Shown here: positions 18,828 through 30,807 of the stretch, piece after piece
Layout: every line of letters begins with the position of its first letter
Position numbering within the stretch: the stretch's first letter is position 1
DNA from: an uncultured bacterium
Lineage (GTDB): Bacteria > Patescibacteriota > Minisyncoccia > Phycocordibacterales > PALSA-1337
Reading direction: 5' to 3'
Length of the DNA stretch: 54,024 bases
NCBI GenBank assembly: GCA_903872035.1
Contig: CAIQIZ010000011.1
Location: forward strand, 1 to 54,024
Program-made: the position numbers and the translations under genes
The notes under the pieces: model-generated
Told to the model about the DNA's origin: nothing
Seen by the model: only the letters and a program-made list of their open reading frames with translations
Databases searched by the model: none

Positions 18828-19646
18828 ATGAAGACAGCACTAAAGATTGTAGCCTCCGTGATCGTCTGCATATTCGCTTTGATCGGCGTAGTCATGACGA
18901 TTGGCTTCGTCGCAATCAGGCTTCATTTGACCAACGTTCCTGGCATCGTTGATAACCAACATGATTATTTCAAGGACCAAGCCACAAGCGGGCAAAGCGG
19001 CAGCTACACAGATACCGAGTGGATAAAAAGCTCCGAATGGCAATCATTGAAGATAGCCATCTTCAAAGATCAATCGGATATTGAACGTGCGGCGAAAGCG
19101 GCTGATATCTCGCCACGCATGATAGTAGCGCCGCTCATCGTCGAACAGTTACGCCTATTCACAGACAATCGCGATCTATTCAAGAGCGTCTTCGAGCCAC
19201 TAAAGATCCTGGGTGTCCAAAGCCAATATTCCTGGGGAGTCATGGGAATCAAACAGGAAACGGCCAGACAGATCGAGGTTGGCGTAAGATCCAGCACCTC
19301 CACATATTATCTCGGACCAAAATACGAACACCTGCTCGATTCAACCTCGACCAATCCTGATACCACAAGGTTCAATCGCCTGACAGACGACAAGAATAGA
19401 TACTATTCATACCTCTACGCGGCTCTCTACGAAAAAGAGATACTGGGCCAATGGCAGAAGGCCGGTATAGATATCTCCAACCGACCAGATGTTCTCTTCA
19501 CTCTTTTCAACATCGGCTTTTCGCACTCTATTCCCCACACCGATCCACAAGTCGGCGGTGCAGAGATCAAGATAGGTTCTGTTACCTATAGTTTCGGCGG
19601 ACTAGCCGCGGATTTCTACTACTCAAGCGAGCTGTCTGAATTTTGA
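18828..19646 (+). CDS. Membrane-anchored protein, possible DUF1402/lytic-transglycosylase-like
   Basis: 272 aa; N-terminal TM; SWGVMGIKQETARQI and ISNRPDVLFTLFNIGFS...YSFGGLAADFYYSSEL resemble murein hydrolase-like proteins. Confidence 0.5.
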   Translation: MKTALKIVASVIVCIFALIGVVMTIGFVAIRLHLTNVPGIVDNQHDYFKDQATSGQSGSYTDTEWIKSSEWQSLKIAIFKDQSDIERAAKAADISPRMIVAPLIVEQLRLFTDNRDLFKSVFEPLKILGVQSQYSWGVMGIKQETARQIEVGVRSSTSTYYLGPKYEHLLDSTSTNPDTTRFNRLTDDKNRYYSYLYAALYEKEILGQWQKAGIDISNRPDVLFTLFNIGFSHSIPHTDPQVGGAEIKIGSVTYSFGGLAADFYYSSELSEF

Positions 19647-21113
19647 TCACCTCCAGTTTGGGAACCACATCCTGGACTGTAATTGTTCTTGTGAGAGAGG
19701 GGTACCGTATGATATCGGACTCCAGAAAATGAAAGCTGTCAGAGCCAATAGGATGGCCGCGCCTATCAGGATATATTTGCGCCTGCCTTTGAGCTGATCA
19801 AGAATGTAGGCGATCGCCAATATTGAAAAAACAAGGGCAGCCTGATAATGGTAGAGGAACATGACTCGGCCAATGAAAATGAATGGCAGGAAATTCACAA
19901 GGAATCCGACGGCGATGAATACCGGTGCACGATGGACGATCTTTCGATCTTTCACCAATGATCCGATCGACAGCAACCATAGACCGTTCACGATGAGGCC
20001 GGTCATGACCAAGGCTCCAAGCCAGTATATGAAGGGATTGCCGAAGAGATAAATATAAGAATTGACATCTCGGTCAGCGATCGGCGCCGTTGCAGTCCCC
20101 TCCACCATCGCTGCCGTCGACGAAGCTGACCCCTGCCAGTAGAATATCGGTCTGGCCATGAATGGCCAGGTATACCATTTGCTGGAATATTGATGGGCAG
20201 CATTCATGTGAGCGTTCACACTGTACATCTGTTCATTCAGTTCAAAAAATTTGACTAGGAAACCCGGCGTAGAGATGGTCGGATCGTTACGGTATGTACT
20301 ATCGATCAAAGTCTTTTGGAATGCTGCCGACATGAAGGCGTTTCCCTGGCCAGACTTTGGCAACAAGGTAAAATGCACAGCGAAAGTCACCATGTACACG
20401 GTTAGACCGACGACCAACAGCACGACAAAAAACTTGATGGCATGCTTTATAGCCACCATCTTTCGAGGCGCTCCGACGATATCCCAGAGTTCGATAAGCA
20501 CTATGATCAGGCTGAAGGCTAAACCTGTCCATTTGAAATCGAAAGCCACCGCTGCCCATAGAGCCGTTAAGATAAGCCATCCACAACGTCGCATTTCGAA
20601 GCGCTTCGTAAATGTAACCGGCACTTTCAAGGAACGATATTGCAGATACGCAGCCAAGGATGTAAATCCTGCCAAGATAAGCATGCTATCCAGAAAGGCG
20701 AACCTGGATTGGACAAGCAAAGAATTCTCCAGGATTATGAAAAGGCCTGCCGAAAAAGCCGCCAAAGCAGAAAAGCGCAGACGCCGACAGAGCCAGTATA
20801 CGACCAGAGGCAATAGGATACCGGCTAGAAGAGGCAGAAGCCGATACCAAATGTATGTATCCGTCTGATACTTGTTCCCGATGTTCGAATAATCATGATT
20901 GATGCCGCTGATACCAGAAAGATGACCCGCAGCGGCGAGCAAGAGCTTCCCCAACGGCGGGTGAGGATCGAAATAGTATGTTCCCAAAGAGTAATCGTTG
21001 GCATACGTCACGAAATAGACCTCGTCAAAGACGACTTCAGCCGGACGCGGAAAGAACAAAAGATGCGTAGCGGCGCTTAGGACAAAGAGTGCCAATAGAA
21101 GGTATTTATTCAT
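19647..21113 (-). CDS. PMT-family (GT39) dolichyl-phosphate-mannose--protein mannosyltransferase-like membrane protein
   Basis: 488 aa polytopic; N-terminal FDEVYFVTYANDYSLGTYYFDPHPPLGKLLLA matches the PMT acidic/HPPLGK motif. Confidence 0.85.
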   Translation of the reverse strand: MNKYLLLALFVLSAATHLLFFPRPAEVVFDEVYFVTYANDYSLGTYYFDPHPPLGKLLLAAAGHLSGISGINHDYSNIGNKYQTDTYIWYRLLPLLAGILLPLVVYWLCRRLRFSALAAFSAGLFIILENSLLVQSRFAFLDSMLILAGFTSLAAYLQYRSLKVPVTFTKRFEMRRCGWLILTALWAAVAFDFKWTGLAFSLIIVLIELWDIVGAPRKMVAIKHAIKFFVVLLVVGLTVYMVTFAVHFTLLPKSGQGNAFMSAAFQKTLIDSTYRNDPTISTPGFLVKFFELNEQMYSVNAHMNAAHQYSSKWYTWPFMARPIFYWQGSASSTAAMVEGTATAPIADRDVNSYIYLFGNPFIYWLGALVMTGLIVNGLWLLSIGSLVKDRKIVHRAPVFIAVGFLVNFLPFIFIGRVMFLYHYQAALVFSILAIAYILDQLKGRRKYILIGAAILLALTAFIFWSPISYGTPLSQEQLQSRMWFPNWR

Positions 21114-21807
21114 GCTTAAAATATAAATCGCGATAGACTAGCCAGCTGTCCTTCAAGGCTCTCATGATAACATGCGGCTTGGCACCACTGGAATGACCGA
21201 GTTGACGCGGTAAATGCTTAACCGGAACCTCCTTGAAAGCCAGGCCGGACCGCTTCAAACGGATAAGCAATTCCGCCGAAAACATCGCTCCGCCAGAGAT
21301 CATTGGCAGATCGGACACTGCTTCAGTCTTGAATAATTTGAAGGCGCAGTCTATATCACGAACCTTCAATCCAAAGACTGTCCGTATAAATATATTCCAA
21401 AGGAAAGCATTCAGGAGACGAAGATGGTTATCTTTGCGCGGATTCCGGAATCCAATTATAATTTTGTATTCCGGTACCCATGGCAATAATTTCTTGATCT
21501 CCCCGATATCAAATTGCAGATCGCCATCGGTGAAAAAGACATATTCAAAACGGGCAGACTCGATTCCGCTCATGACTGCCGCACCATATCCTTTGTTGAG
21601 CCGATGATGAACCAGGCGAATTCGTGGATCTCCCGCCGCGATCTCTTCGGCGATCTCTCGAGTCCGGTCTGTACTTCCGTCATTGACGATGATGACTTCG
21701 AAATCAGTTATCTCCCGAATCGTCGTGAGGACATGCGAAACAGCGTCTGTAGCCGATCTGATATTTTCCTCTTCATTGTGAAAAGGTAAGAATACTGATA
21801 AGCGCAT
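21106..21807 (-). CDS. GT2 glycosyltransferase, DPM1-like
   Basis: 233 aa; MRLSVFLPFHNEEENI, VNDGSTDRT, FFTDGDLQF; overlaps the PMT gene by 8 bp. Confidence 0.88.
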   Translation of the reverse strand: MRLSVFLPFHNEEENIRSATDAVSHVLTTIREITDFEVIIVNDGSTDRTREIAEEIAAGDPRIRLVHHRLNKGYGAAVMSGIESARFEYVFFTDGDLQFDIGEIKKLLPWVPEYKIIIGFRNPRKDNHLRLLNAFLWNIFIRTVFGLKVRDIDCAFKLFKTEAVSDLPMISGGAMFSAELLIRLKRSGLAFKEVPVKHLPRQLGHSSGAKPHVIMRALKDSWLVYRDLYFKHE

Positions 21808-22385
21808 CAGATATAGTAGAACTCCTCAAAGACTTTCCTGTACCTTCCGATCGTTTGTTTGGCTTCATATTGATTCAAGACAAATCCTGGGGTGTGGGCG
21901 ATCTCGTTTCTGACTTTATGCGCTTCCCAGGCATCATCCAAAGATTTCATATCTCCTTTCGCCACCCTTTTCAATTTTTCACCGATACTCTCGCCACGGT
22001 ATCCCATCTTTGTCAGCAGATCGTCTAGGATGATATCAGCATCGATTATGGCCTGTTTCCAATCATTCTCATTGTGAGACTCGATATGCTTCATGGTATT
22101 TTCCCAGCGATGAGCCATGACCGTGTCGCCTGCATTTCCAGCCTCGAAGGCCGGCTCGACTTTGAGGTCGTGCATGGCCCCTTCTTTATTACGGATCTTT
22201 TTCAAGCCTTCGACACAATAAATGATACCTATTAGAAGGAAAAATGAGATAGGTATAGAGATGCCTACGAGGAATCCGAAGATATGTTGGACAGATACTA
22301 TCGCCGATGGGTACCAGTTGATGAGCTTAGTCAGCAGTTCATTGATGATCGGCACCATTCCGCTCGGATGTGCTATTGGGGTCAT
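21807..22385 (-). CDS. Membrane protein with cytoplasmic helical domain and HEPN-like RNEIAH motif
   Basis: 192 aa; one TM (FGFLVGISIPISFFLLIGIIYC), C-terminal HKVRNEIAHTPGF. Confidence 0.6.
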   Translation of the reverse strand: MTPIAHPSGMVPIINELLTKLINWYPSAIVSVQHIFGFLVGISIPISFFLLIGIIYCVEGLKKIRNKEGAMHDLKVEPAFEAGNAGDTVMAHRWENTMKHIESHNENDWKQAIIDADIILDDLLTKMGYRGESIGEKLKRVAKGDMKSLDDAWEAHKVRNEIAHTPGFVLNQYEAKQTIGRYRKVFEEFYYI

Positions 22386-22479
22386 GGATTATAGTATAGC
22401 GACAAGTGAGGAATTGTGGAAGCGAAGCTTACACATATTCCGAGCGCAGTCGATATATGAGCGAAGCGAATATACAACT

Positions 22480-23949
22480 CTATTGCTCATTCAGAAAATC
22501 CTTACCGGCGGAGAAAAGCGCAGTTTCATCACCATGTCGAGCTGTGAGCTGAAGGCCGATGGGTAAAACCCCTACGCTTCCACAAGGTATGGAAACAGCC
22601 GGCATACCGGTTATGTTAGCTGTCACGGTAAATATATCCTCGAGATACATAGCAACCGGGTCGTCGGTTTTTTCGCCTATATTGAAAGCTGGAGAAGGCG
22701 CTGTTGGAGTAGCAACAAGGTCGACGTCTTGAAAAGCTTTAAGGAAATCGTCAGTTATCATGCGTCGTACCGCATTGGCACGATTGTAATAAGCGTCGTA
22801 ATAGCCTGAGGACAACACATAGGTTCCAAGAAGGATCCGACGGATGACCTCTCGGCCTAGGCCGGCGCGGCGAGTTTCGAAATAATCATCGATACCATTC
22901 TTCCCATCAACATGCAGACCGAATCTGACACCATCGAATCGCGCCATGTTAGCGGATACTTCGGCCGGCATCACGATGTAATACACCATTAGAGCATAAG
23001 AGATATTTGGTAACTGGATATCACGGATCTCATAACCCTTCTCTTTAAATAATGTAAGAGCCGATTCAAATGATTTCAAAACATCCTTATTGATACCATC
23101 TCCCCCAAGGAAATGTCGGGGTACCCCAATGATTGGTTTGGCAGATAGGAGGCCAGGCCTTGGTAGCCTTGTAGCGAAGGCCTGGCCTCTGTGTTCATCG
23201 ACTGTCGTACCATCTTTAATATCTTTTCCACGAATAGCATTGAAAACGATTTCCGCATCGGTGACTGTCTTTGTGAGCGGTCCTATCTGATCGAGCGAGG
23301 AACCCATGGCCATAACGCCATAGCGTGAGACAGCTCCATATGTAGGCTTGAGTCCGACAACGCCACAGAAACTCGCTGGCTGGCGTATGGATCCCCCAGT
23401 ATCAGAACCGAGAGCAAAGAGCGATCCGTCCATAGCCACGGATGCAGCCGACCCTCCTGAGGAACCACCAGCGACACGCTTCAGATCAAAAGGATTCTTG
23501 GTGACACCATAAGCCGAGTTCTCGGTAGAGCCGCCCATCGCAAATTCATCCATATTAGTTCGACCCAGGAATATCGCACCCTCCTTCTCAAGTTTGGAAA
23601 TGACAGTCGCATTATAAGTCGCATGATAGTCCTCCAAGATCTTTGAGGAACTGCTGGCAATCTTGCCCTTAATGAGAATATTGTCTTTGGTGGCGCAAGG
23701 AATACCCAGAAGCATCGAGCCTTGATCTTCGATCTTTGATTTTTTGTTTCTAATTTCGGCTATTTTAACATCTGCTTTCTTCGCCGCTTCCAACGCATCA
23801 TCGAAGACTTGAAGATAAGCATTGATATCTTTATTCTTCTTGGCGATCACATCCAAATAGGCTTGCGTCAATTCAACCGAAGTAAAATCGCCAGCCATCA
23901 GATGGTCATGGGCCTTCTTTATCGTTAAGTTGTGCAAATCGATTTTCAT
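22480..23949 (-). CDS. gatA: Asp-tRNA(Asn)/Glu-tRNA(Gln) amidotransferase subunit A
   Basis: 489 aa; amidase signature GGSSGGSAASVA, LGSDTGGSIRQPASFCG. Confidence 0.96.
   Translation of the reverse strand: MKIDLHNLTIKKAHDHLMAGDFTSVELTQAYLDVIAKKNKDINAYLQVFDDALEAAKKADVKIAEIRNKKSKIEDQGSMLLGIPCATKDNILIKGKIASSSSKILEDYHATYNATVISKLEKEGAIFLGRTNMDEFAMGGSTENSAYGVTKNPFDLKRVAGGSSGGSAASVAMDGSLFALGSDTGGSIRQPASFCGVVGLKPTYGAVSRYGVMAMGSSLDQIGPLTKTVTDAEIVFNAIRGKDIKDGTTVDEHRGQAFATRLPRPGLLSAKPIIGVPRHFLGGDGINKDVLKSFESALTLFKEKGYEIRDIQLPNISYALMVYYIVMPAEVSANMARFDGVRFGLHVDGKNGIDDYFETRRAGLGREVIRRILLGTYVLSSGYYDAYYNRANAVRRMITDDFLKAFQDVDLVATPTAPSPAFNIGEKTDDPVAMYLEDIFTVTANITGMPAVSIPCGSVGVLPIGLQLTARHGDETALFSAGKDFLNEQ
23149..23189. 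repeat. Perfect 13-bp inverted repeat (hairpin) inside gatA
   Basis: GAGGCCAGGCCTT-15 nt-AAGGCCTGGCCTC; encodes an apparent GatA insertion (RGQAFATRLPRPGLLSA). Confidence 0.85.
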
Positions 23950-23965
23950 ATTTACTCTTATGCGA

Positions 23966-24259
23966 TTAGTCTTGCGCGATAATCTTCTTCACAGCAATGA
24001 AATCCCCTTCTCTATCTGGCGCTTCATCAAGCAACCGCTCGCGATCTTCTGGCGAGACAGACTCTACTACGTCTGGACGCATGACATTCTTCACGGCACC
24101 GACGCGACCCTCAGCATCCATCTTTACCGGCACTTTCTTCAATTGGTCGACATAAGCCAAAATGGAGTCGAACTCTTTGATGAGCGACTTCTTATCCTCT
24201 TCGCTGAGCTTTATGCGGCTCAAGGTAGCCAAATGTTCCAATTCTTTGACGGTAATCAT
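23966..24259 (-). CDS. gatC: Asp-tRNA(Asn)/Glu-tRNA(Gln) amidotransferase subunit C
   Basis: 97 aa; ITVKELEHLATLSRIKLSEEDKKSLIKEFDSILAYVDQL, immediately upstream of gatA. Confidence 0.93.
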   Translation of the reverse strand: MITVKELEHLATLSRIKLSEEDKKSLIKEFDSILAYVDQLKKVPVKMDAEGRVGAVKNVMRPDVVESVSPEDRERLLDEAPDREGDFIAVKKIIAQD

Positions 24260-24329
24260 GCTGTTTATTTATTAGGCGATTGTAACATGCTGCAAAGAGA
24301 CGCGAAAGTACAGCTCAACCCACCGAGGT

Positions 24330-26579
<2,250 letters not shown>

Positions 26580-26592
26580 CTATCATAATTTA

Positions 26593-27162
26593 TCAATCTG
26601 GACTCGGCGCTTGTTGTGATTGATTGGTGATAATGATCTCTGGAACAGTATATTCTAAATAAGTCAGCCTGATAGCTCTTTCTGTTGTACGCGGCCCAGC
26701 CAGAGGACAGCTGCTACCGTCGCTCATATTGTATCCTCGTGACTCTACGATAGACTTTGGATTAAAAGGACTTGAATCGTCACGTCCAATAGTTATAGTG
26801 ACCAACGCACAAGTTGATCCAAAAAATATCGGTATGGGCGGCGTTTGTTTAACAGAGTCATGAAAATGCATATCCGGCACGTCGTTCTTGTTAACATTAA
26901 CATCAAAAGCTATTCCCAGATTTTGACCATTACAGGAAAAATATGCGAATTTATTCTGGAAGGCTTGAGCCACGCATTCTATCCCGCTATCTGCCGCGTA
27001 GATCGCCATCGTCGAATCACGTGCCACCGATGCCAAAATCATTTGTTTGCGGCTGATAGACGCGATGAAAGCAGCGATGGACAAGACGATCGCTGAAACG
27101 ATGATGGCGAAGAGGAGCGTATAGCCTTTTTGTCCGTGTATCATCATATTATCGTATGCCAT
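26593..27162 (-). CDS. PilX-like type IV pilus accessory protein
   Basis: 189 aa; KGYTLLFAIIVSAIVLSIAAFIASISRKQ...YAADSGIECVAQA. Confidence 0.7.
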   Translation of the reverse strand: MAYDNMMIHGQKGYTLLFAIIVSAIVLSIAAFIASISRKQMILASVARDSTMAIYAADSGIECVAQAFQNKFAYFSCNGQNLGIAFDVNVNKNDVPDMHFHDSVKQTPPIPIFFGSTCALVTITIGRDDSSPFNPKSIVESRGYNMSDGSSCPLAGPRTTERAIRLTYLEYTVPEIIITNQSQQAPSPD

Positions 27163-27571
27163 TAGTAATTAATTCTCGTAAATTCACACTATCGCTCCCA
27201 CCGGAAGGAGTTGCCCAAGAAACTTTTACATTTGGCATATATTGAGTTGTAGTGCCGGTCGATAACCAGTCGGTGGTTATAGTGAACAATTGACGCTCCC
27301 CGGTATTAGTACAAAGAAGGTCCGTAACACAATCGCTCCAACCCGTGGGAAATTGACCGCCAGCAGTGGCTAATGAGTTGTCTTTTTGATTGCTGATATA
27401 TTCGAGAGCCTCCTGTGCCAGATTGTAGGCGACTGCCTCATTACGCGCGTTAAGAGCCGCGGTATAAGCTTTGTTGGCAGCGGTGAGCGGTCCGGCGATA
27501 GCTATCATCAGGATGGCGATGGCCACCAGTGTCTCGACTATCGTAAATCCTTTTTGATTTCTCGTGATCAT
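27149..27571 (-). CDS. Type IV prepilin-like protein (PilV-like)
   Basis: Start reset to MITRNQKGFTIVETLVAIAILMIAIAGPL; prepilin motif G/FTIVE. Confidence 0.8.
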   Translation of the reverse strand: MITRNQKGFTIVETLVAIAILMIAIAGPLTAANKAYTAALNARNEAVAYNLAQEALEYISNQKDNSLATAGGQFPTGWSDCVTDLLCTNTGERQLFTITTDWLSTGTTTQYMPNVKVSWATPSGGSDSVNLRELITNGIR

Positions 27572-27579
27572 AAGATTGA

Positions 27580-28110
27580 TTAATCGGCGATACGCTGGGA
27601 AACGCCTGTCTGAATATCGAATGAATTTTGATCCTGCGAGCGCGCGCCGACAGAAGAACCTGCGAGGTGGATAAATATCCAATTATAGCCACCTGGACGC
27701 GCGGTCATTGTTAACTCTGAACCGCTCAAAGCGATACCACTATCGAGAATTGGGGAGGAACTATATGAGCCACAACCAGATTGTGACTTGTATATATTAT
27801 CCGAGATTACATATGTATATGTAATAGGGTTCTTACAACTATCAACATTAGGCGATAAAAACGAAACGCTATTAGACCCGCCGACAAATTTCGAACCCAT
27901 GCGCATTTCTCTGGACATCATTTCCAAAGCAGACGAAACATTGGTTATAGTCTTTTGCAGAGTCTGCGCTTGTCTATTTAAGGCCGTGATTCGCACCAGA
28001 GAACCGATCGCAAATACAGCTACTACGGTAAATATTCCCAGGGATACGAGCATCTCCAGAAGAGTGAAACCGCTTTGTTTGTGATGATGCGTAATCATGA
28101 ATGTGACCAC
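27580..28110 (-). CDS. Prepilin-like protein (PilW/GspJ-like)
   Basis: 176 aa; KQSGFTLLEMLVSLGIFTVVAVFAIGSLV. Confidence 0.8.
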   Translation of the reverse strand: MVTFMITHHHKQSGFTLLEMLVSLGIFTVVAVFAIGSLVRITALNRQAQTLQKTITNVSSALEMMSREMRMGSKFVGGSNSVSFLSPNVDSCKNPITYTYVISDNIYKSQSGCGSYSSSPILDSGIALSGSELTMTARPGGYNWIFIHLAGSSVGARSQDQNSFDIQTGVSQRIAD

Positions 28111-28115
28111 CGCTC

Positions 28116-28724
28116 TTAGTATGTTGTGCTACTAGTACTACCGGTGTAACAGGTCGTATCGCTTTCCACACTGATCTGGCCGCTTTGACGAACGATAATA
28201 TTACGACAAGAGGTCTTATCGCCGGATATGATCGTTAACCTGACAAAGTTATATGTCGTCGTTTTATTAAGATTGGGGGCAATGATTATCGCGCTAGGAT
28301 CAGGTCTTTTGAATGTGATATCTACGGTACCAGCGGAACTAGAATCACAACTACTACCATTTCCGATGCAGATATTGGATATCAGAGCGTTTTGTTGCAA
28401 ATGATAAGTGGTCACGGAACCGTCACCGACGACGTCATATACCCCATCGCTATTTGTATCGATGAATAATGGGAAGTAAGAAGTGTTCATCCGAAATTCT
28501 ACTCCGTATGGATAGCTGAAATTAGGACTGCTGGCGCTTGTCGTCATGACGCTTACGCCATACGTCTGTGCCTGACGAATGACTAGGGCGATATCGTAGG
28601 CCGTGTTGGTAAGCAATATGCCAGAATTATAAGAGTTATACCTAGCCAAAACGAGCGCTGTCATAAAGACAAAGATACTGATCGTAACCATGAGCTCTAT
28701 CAAAGTGAAGCCTCGCCTTGTCAT
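28116..28724 (-). CDS. Prepilin-like protein (GspH/FimT-like)
   Basis: 202 aa; MTRRGFTLIELMVTISIFVFMTALVLARYNSY. Confidence 0.82.
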   Translation of the reverse strand: MTRRGFTLIELMVTISIFVFMTALVLARYNSYNSGILLTNTAYDIALVIRQAQTYGVSVMTTSASSPNFSYPYGVEFRMNTSYFPLFIDTNSDGVYDVVGDGSVTTYHLQQNALISNICIGNGSSCDSSSAGTVDITFKRPDPSAIIIAPNLNKTTTYNFVRLTIISGDKTSCRNIIVRQSGQISVESDTTCYTGSTSSTTY

Positions 28725-28748
28725 ATATAGAATTATAACCTAAACGTC

Positions 28749-29552
28749 TTAAAGTAACGAGTTTATAACTGTCTTCAATAGACCAACATCCAATACCTGA
28801 ATGCCAAAAAGAAGCACCAGATACATGCCTAATATGAGATATGGCCCAAATGGTATCTCCGTTCGTGGCTTAAAGTGTCCATAGGTCACAAAAAGCCAGA
28901 TAATGCTAACGATAGCAGCGATCCAGAAAGCTAAAACGATAGCATTTATTCCTGCAGCAATACCAAGGAACCATCCTATGCCTAAAACTAGTTTAGCATC
29001 GCCTAGGCCCATCCACGTGCCTTTGGAAACCGCCCAAAGCAAGGCGAACGGTAATGCCAAGACCGGTCCAGCTACCAAAGCCGATATGGTTGGTATGTGA
29101 AGCCATGACGATCCGCCAACGCACAGATTGATTAGGGACAACAAAACAAATGAATATACGAATTGGTCCGGGATGATCTTGTGCTTTATATCGTAAACGG
29201 AAATGACGATAAGCAAGCACGTGGCTACGATATAGATCAAAGTAGTAACGGCCGAAAATATCGTCATCGGCGGGAATGTGAAGAATATCATGACGAATAT
29301 GACCCCGGCACAGAATTCAACCAGCGGATATTGCCAGGAGATCTTGCTCTTGCACTTCTTGCAGCTTCCCTTCTGGTAGGCAAAGCTAAGCAATGGGACC
29401 AATTCCTTCCAAGTCAATTGCTCCCCACAAGACATGCACTTCGACCGTCCATTAATGCCCATACCCGTATTGAATCGCAGCGAGACCACGTTCAAAAAAC
29501 TGCCGACTACGGTGCCGAAGACGAATGAGAGTATGAGCGAGAGAGTATCCAT
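28749..29552 (-). CDS. pilD: Prepilin peptidase (A24 family)
   Basis: 267 aa; VVGSFLNVVSLR, two CxxC motifs (CMSCGEQ, CKKCKSK), GLGDAKLVLGIG. Confidence 0.93.
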   Translation of the reverse strand: MDTLSLILSFVFGTVVGSFLNVVSLRFNTGMGINGRSKCMSCGEQLTWKELVPLLSFAYQKGSCKKCKSKISWQYPLVEFCAGVIFVMIFFTFPPMTIFSAVTTLIYIVATCLLIVISVYDIKHKIIPDQFVYSFVLLSLINLCVGGSSWLHIPTISALVAGPVLALPFALLWAVSKGTWMGLGDAKLVLGIGWFLGIAAGINAIVLAFWIAAIVSIIWLFVTYGHFKPRTEIPFGPYLILGMYLVLLFGIQVLDVGLLKTVINSLL

Positions 29553-30017
29553 TTATTTCGGCCCAACGCAATAGTTATAAGTGGAGGCTGTTGAATTACT
29601 AGCACAATTTAAATTTCCAGCATAGGGATCGCTTGAAAGACCGTCTTGAATTGCCGCATTATTATTTTCTAGACAAGTTTGCAGAACGTAGTCGGTAGGT
29701 TTGTTGTTATCGTTAATATCATAACCGTAACTCGAGACACAACTCCCACCCACTGGAGCAGTAGGCATAGTAGAGATATAAACAGTTCCACTGTTGTTTA
29801 TCGAATTCAAGGTAGTCGGATATGCGTTATTATGATCAAAATATTGTTCCAGAGCCCCCTGGATCTGTGCCAGATCCGAAACCCTTTTCCCATCGCGCGC
29901 CTTGGCCTTCGCGCTAGCAAGAGAAACGATGACCATCGCACTCAAGATGCCAATAATGGCGCAGACTACCATCAGTTCAATAAGCGTAAACCCTCTACTT
30001 TTTGAATGTATTTTCAT
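29553..30017 (-). CDS. Type IV pilin (PilA/PilE-like)
   Basis: 154 aa; SRGFTLIELMVVCAIIGILSAMVIVSLASAKAKARDGKRVSDLAQIQGALEQYF. Confidence 0.9.
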   Translation of the reverse strand: MKIHSKSRGFTLIELMVVCAIIGILSAMVIVSLASAKAKARDGKRVSDLAQIQGALEQYFDHNNAYPTTLNSINNSGTVYISTMPTAPVGGSCVSSYGYDINDNNKPTDYVLQTCLENNNAAIQDGLSSDPYAGNLNCASNSTASTYNYCVGPK

Positions 30018-30793
30018 GGTGTAATTCTAGCACTTTTCGTTTTGGCGCGCTTGTGGAGAAATCTAGCAATGCTCTTTATGTGATTCAGCAGCGGTTTTCC
30101 GACCTTTCCGGCGCTGGATCTGGCATATTCATGATAAATGGTAGTCGCAGGCCAATAGACGACATCATATCCGTATTTATTCGCCCGATAACAAAAATCA
30201 ACGTCATCATATACAGAGAAATAATACCCATCAAAATATCCTACTCGATCAAATATTGACCGTTGGATAATGAGACAAGCTCCCATTGCCCAATCAACGG
30301 TCTGCACTTTTGACGGATCGATGGAAACATATCTACGATATGGCGGAAAATTCGGCATAAGCCTATATAATCCGGAGCCACGCCAAAAGAGCCCCATGAG
30401 TGTCGGGAATGTCCTGACCGATTCCTGATCTTTCCCATTTGGATAACGCAATCGTGGTGCAACTATGCCAACGTCGCTGTGTGACTGAAAATATTCTTTG
30501 ATGGCAGGAAAATCGAGCGACTCGATCCACGCATCATCGTCTAGGAACATTATATGATCTCCTTTTGCTTCGCTAACTCCGAGATTTCGTCCTTTAGCCA
30601 CTCCAACATTCATATCCGAATAGATCTTCTTAACTGCCACCAAACCAGTCAGATATTCCTTCGTCCCATCCGTCGAGCCATTATCAACGACGACGATTTC
30701 CGCAGCCGGCAATTTCTCTTGAACAGATTGGAGACAGCGCTTGAGCTTATCCAGCCTGTTTCGGGTGACGATTATGACTGATAGTTCTTTCAT
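30014..30793 (-). CDS. GT2 glycosyltransferase
   Basis: 259 aa; ELSVIIVTRNRLDKLKRCLQS, VDNGSTDGT, MFLDDDAW; 4-bp overlap (ATGA) with the pilin gene. Confidence 0.9.
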   Translation of the reverse strand: MKELSVIIVTRNRLDKLKRCLQSVQEKLPAAEIVVVDNGSTDGTKEYLTGLVAVKKIYSDMNVGVAKGRNLGVSEAKGDHIMFLDDDAWIESLDFPAIKEYFQSHSDVGIVAPRLRYPNGKDQESVRTFPTLMGLFWRGSGLYRLMPNFPPYRRYVSIDPSKVQTVDWAMGACLIIQRSIFDRVGYFDGYYFSVYDDVDFCYRANKYGYDVVYWPATTIYHEYARSSAGKVGKPLLNHIKSIARFLHKRAKTKSARITP

Positions 30794-30807
30794 GGTACTA
30801 CTATATC

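Noticed and set aside
20251-20868. 205-aa plus-strand ORF antisense to PMT gene
   Set aside because: Basic, low-information translation opposite a confidently assigned membrane glycosyltransferase.
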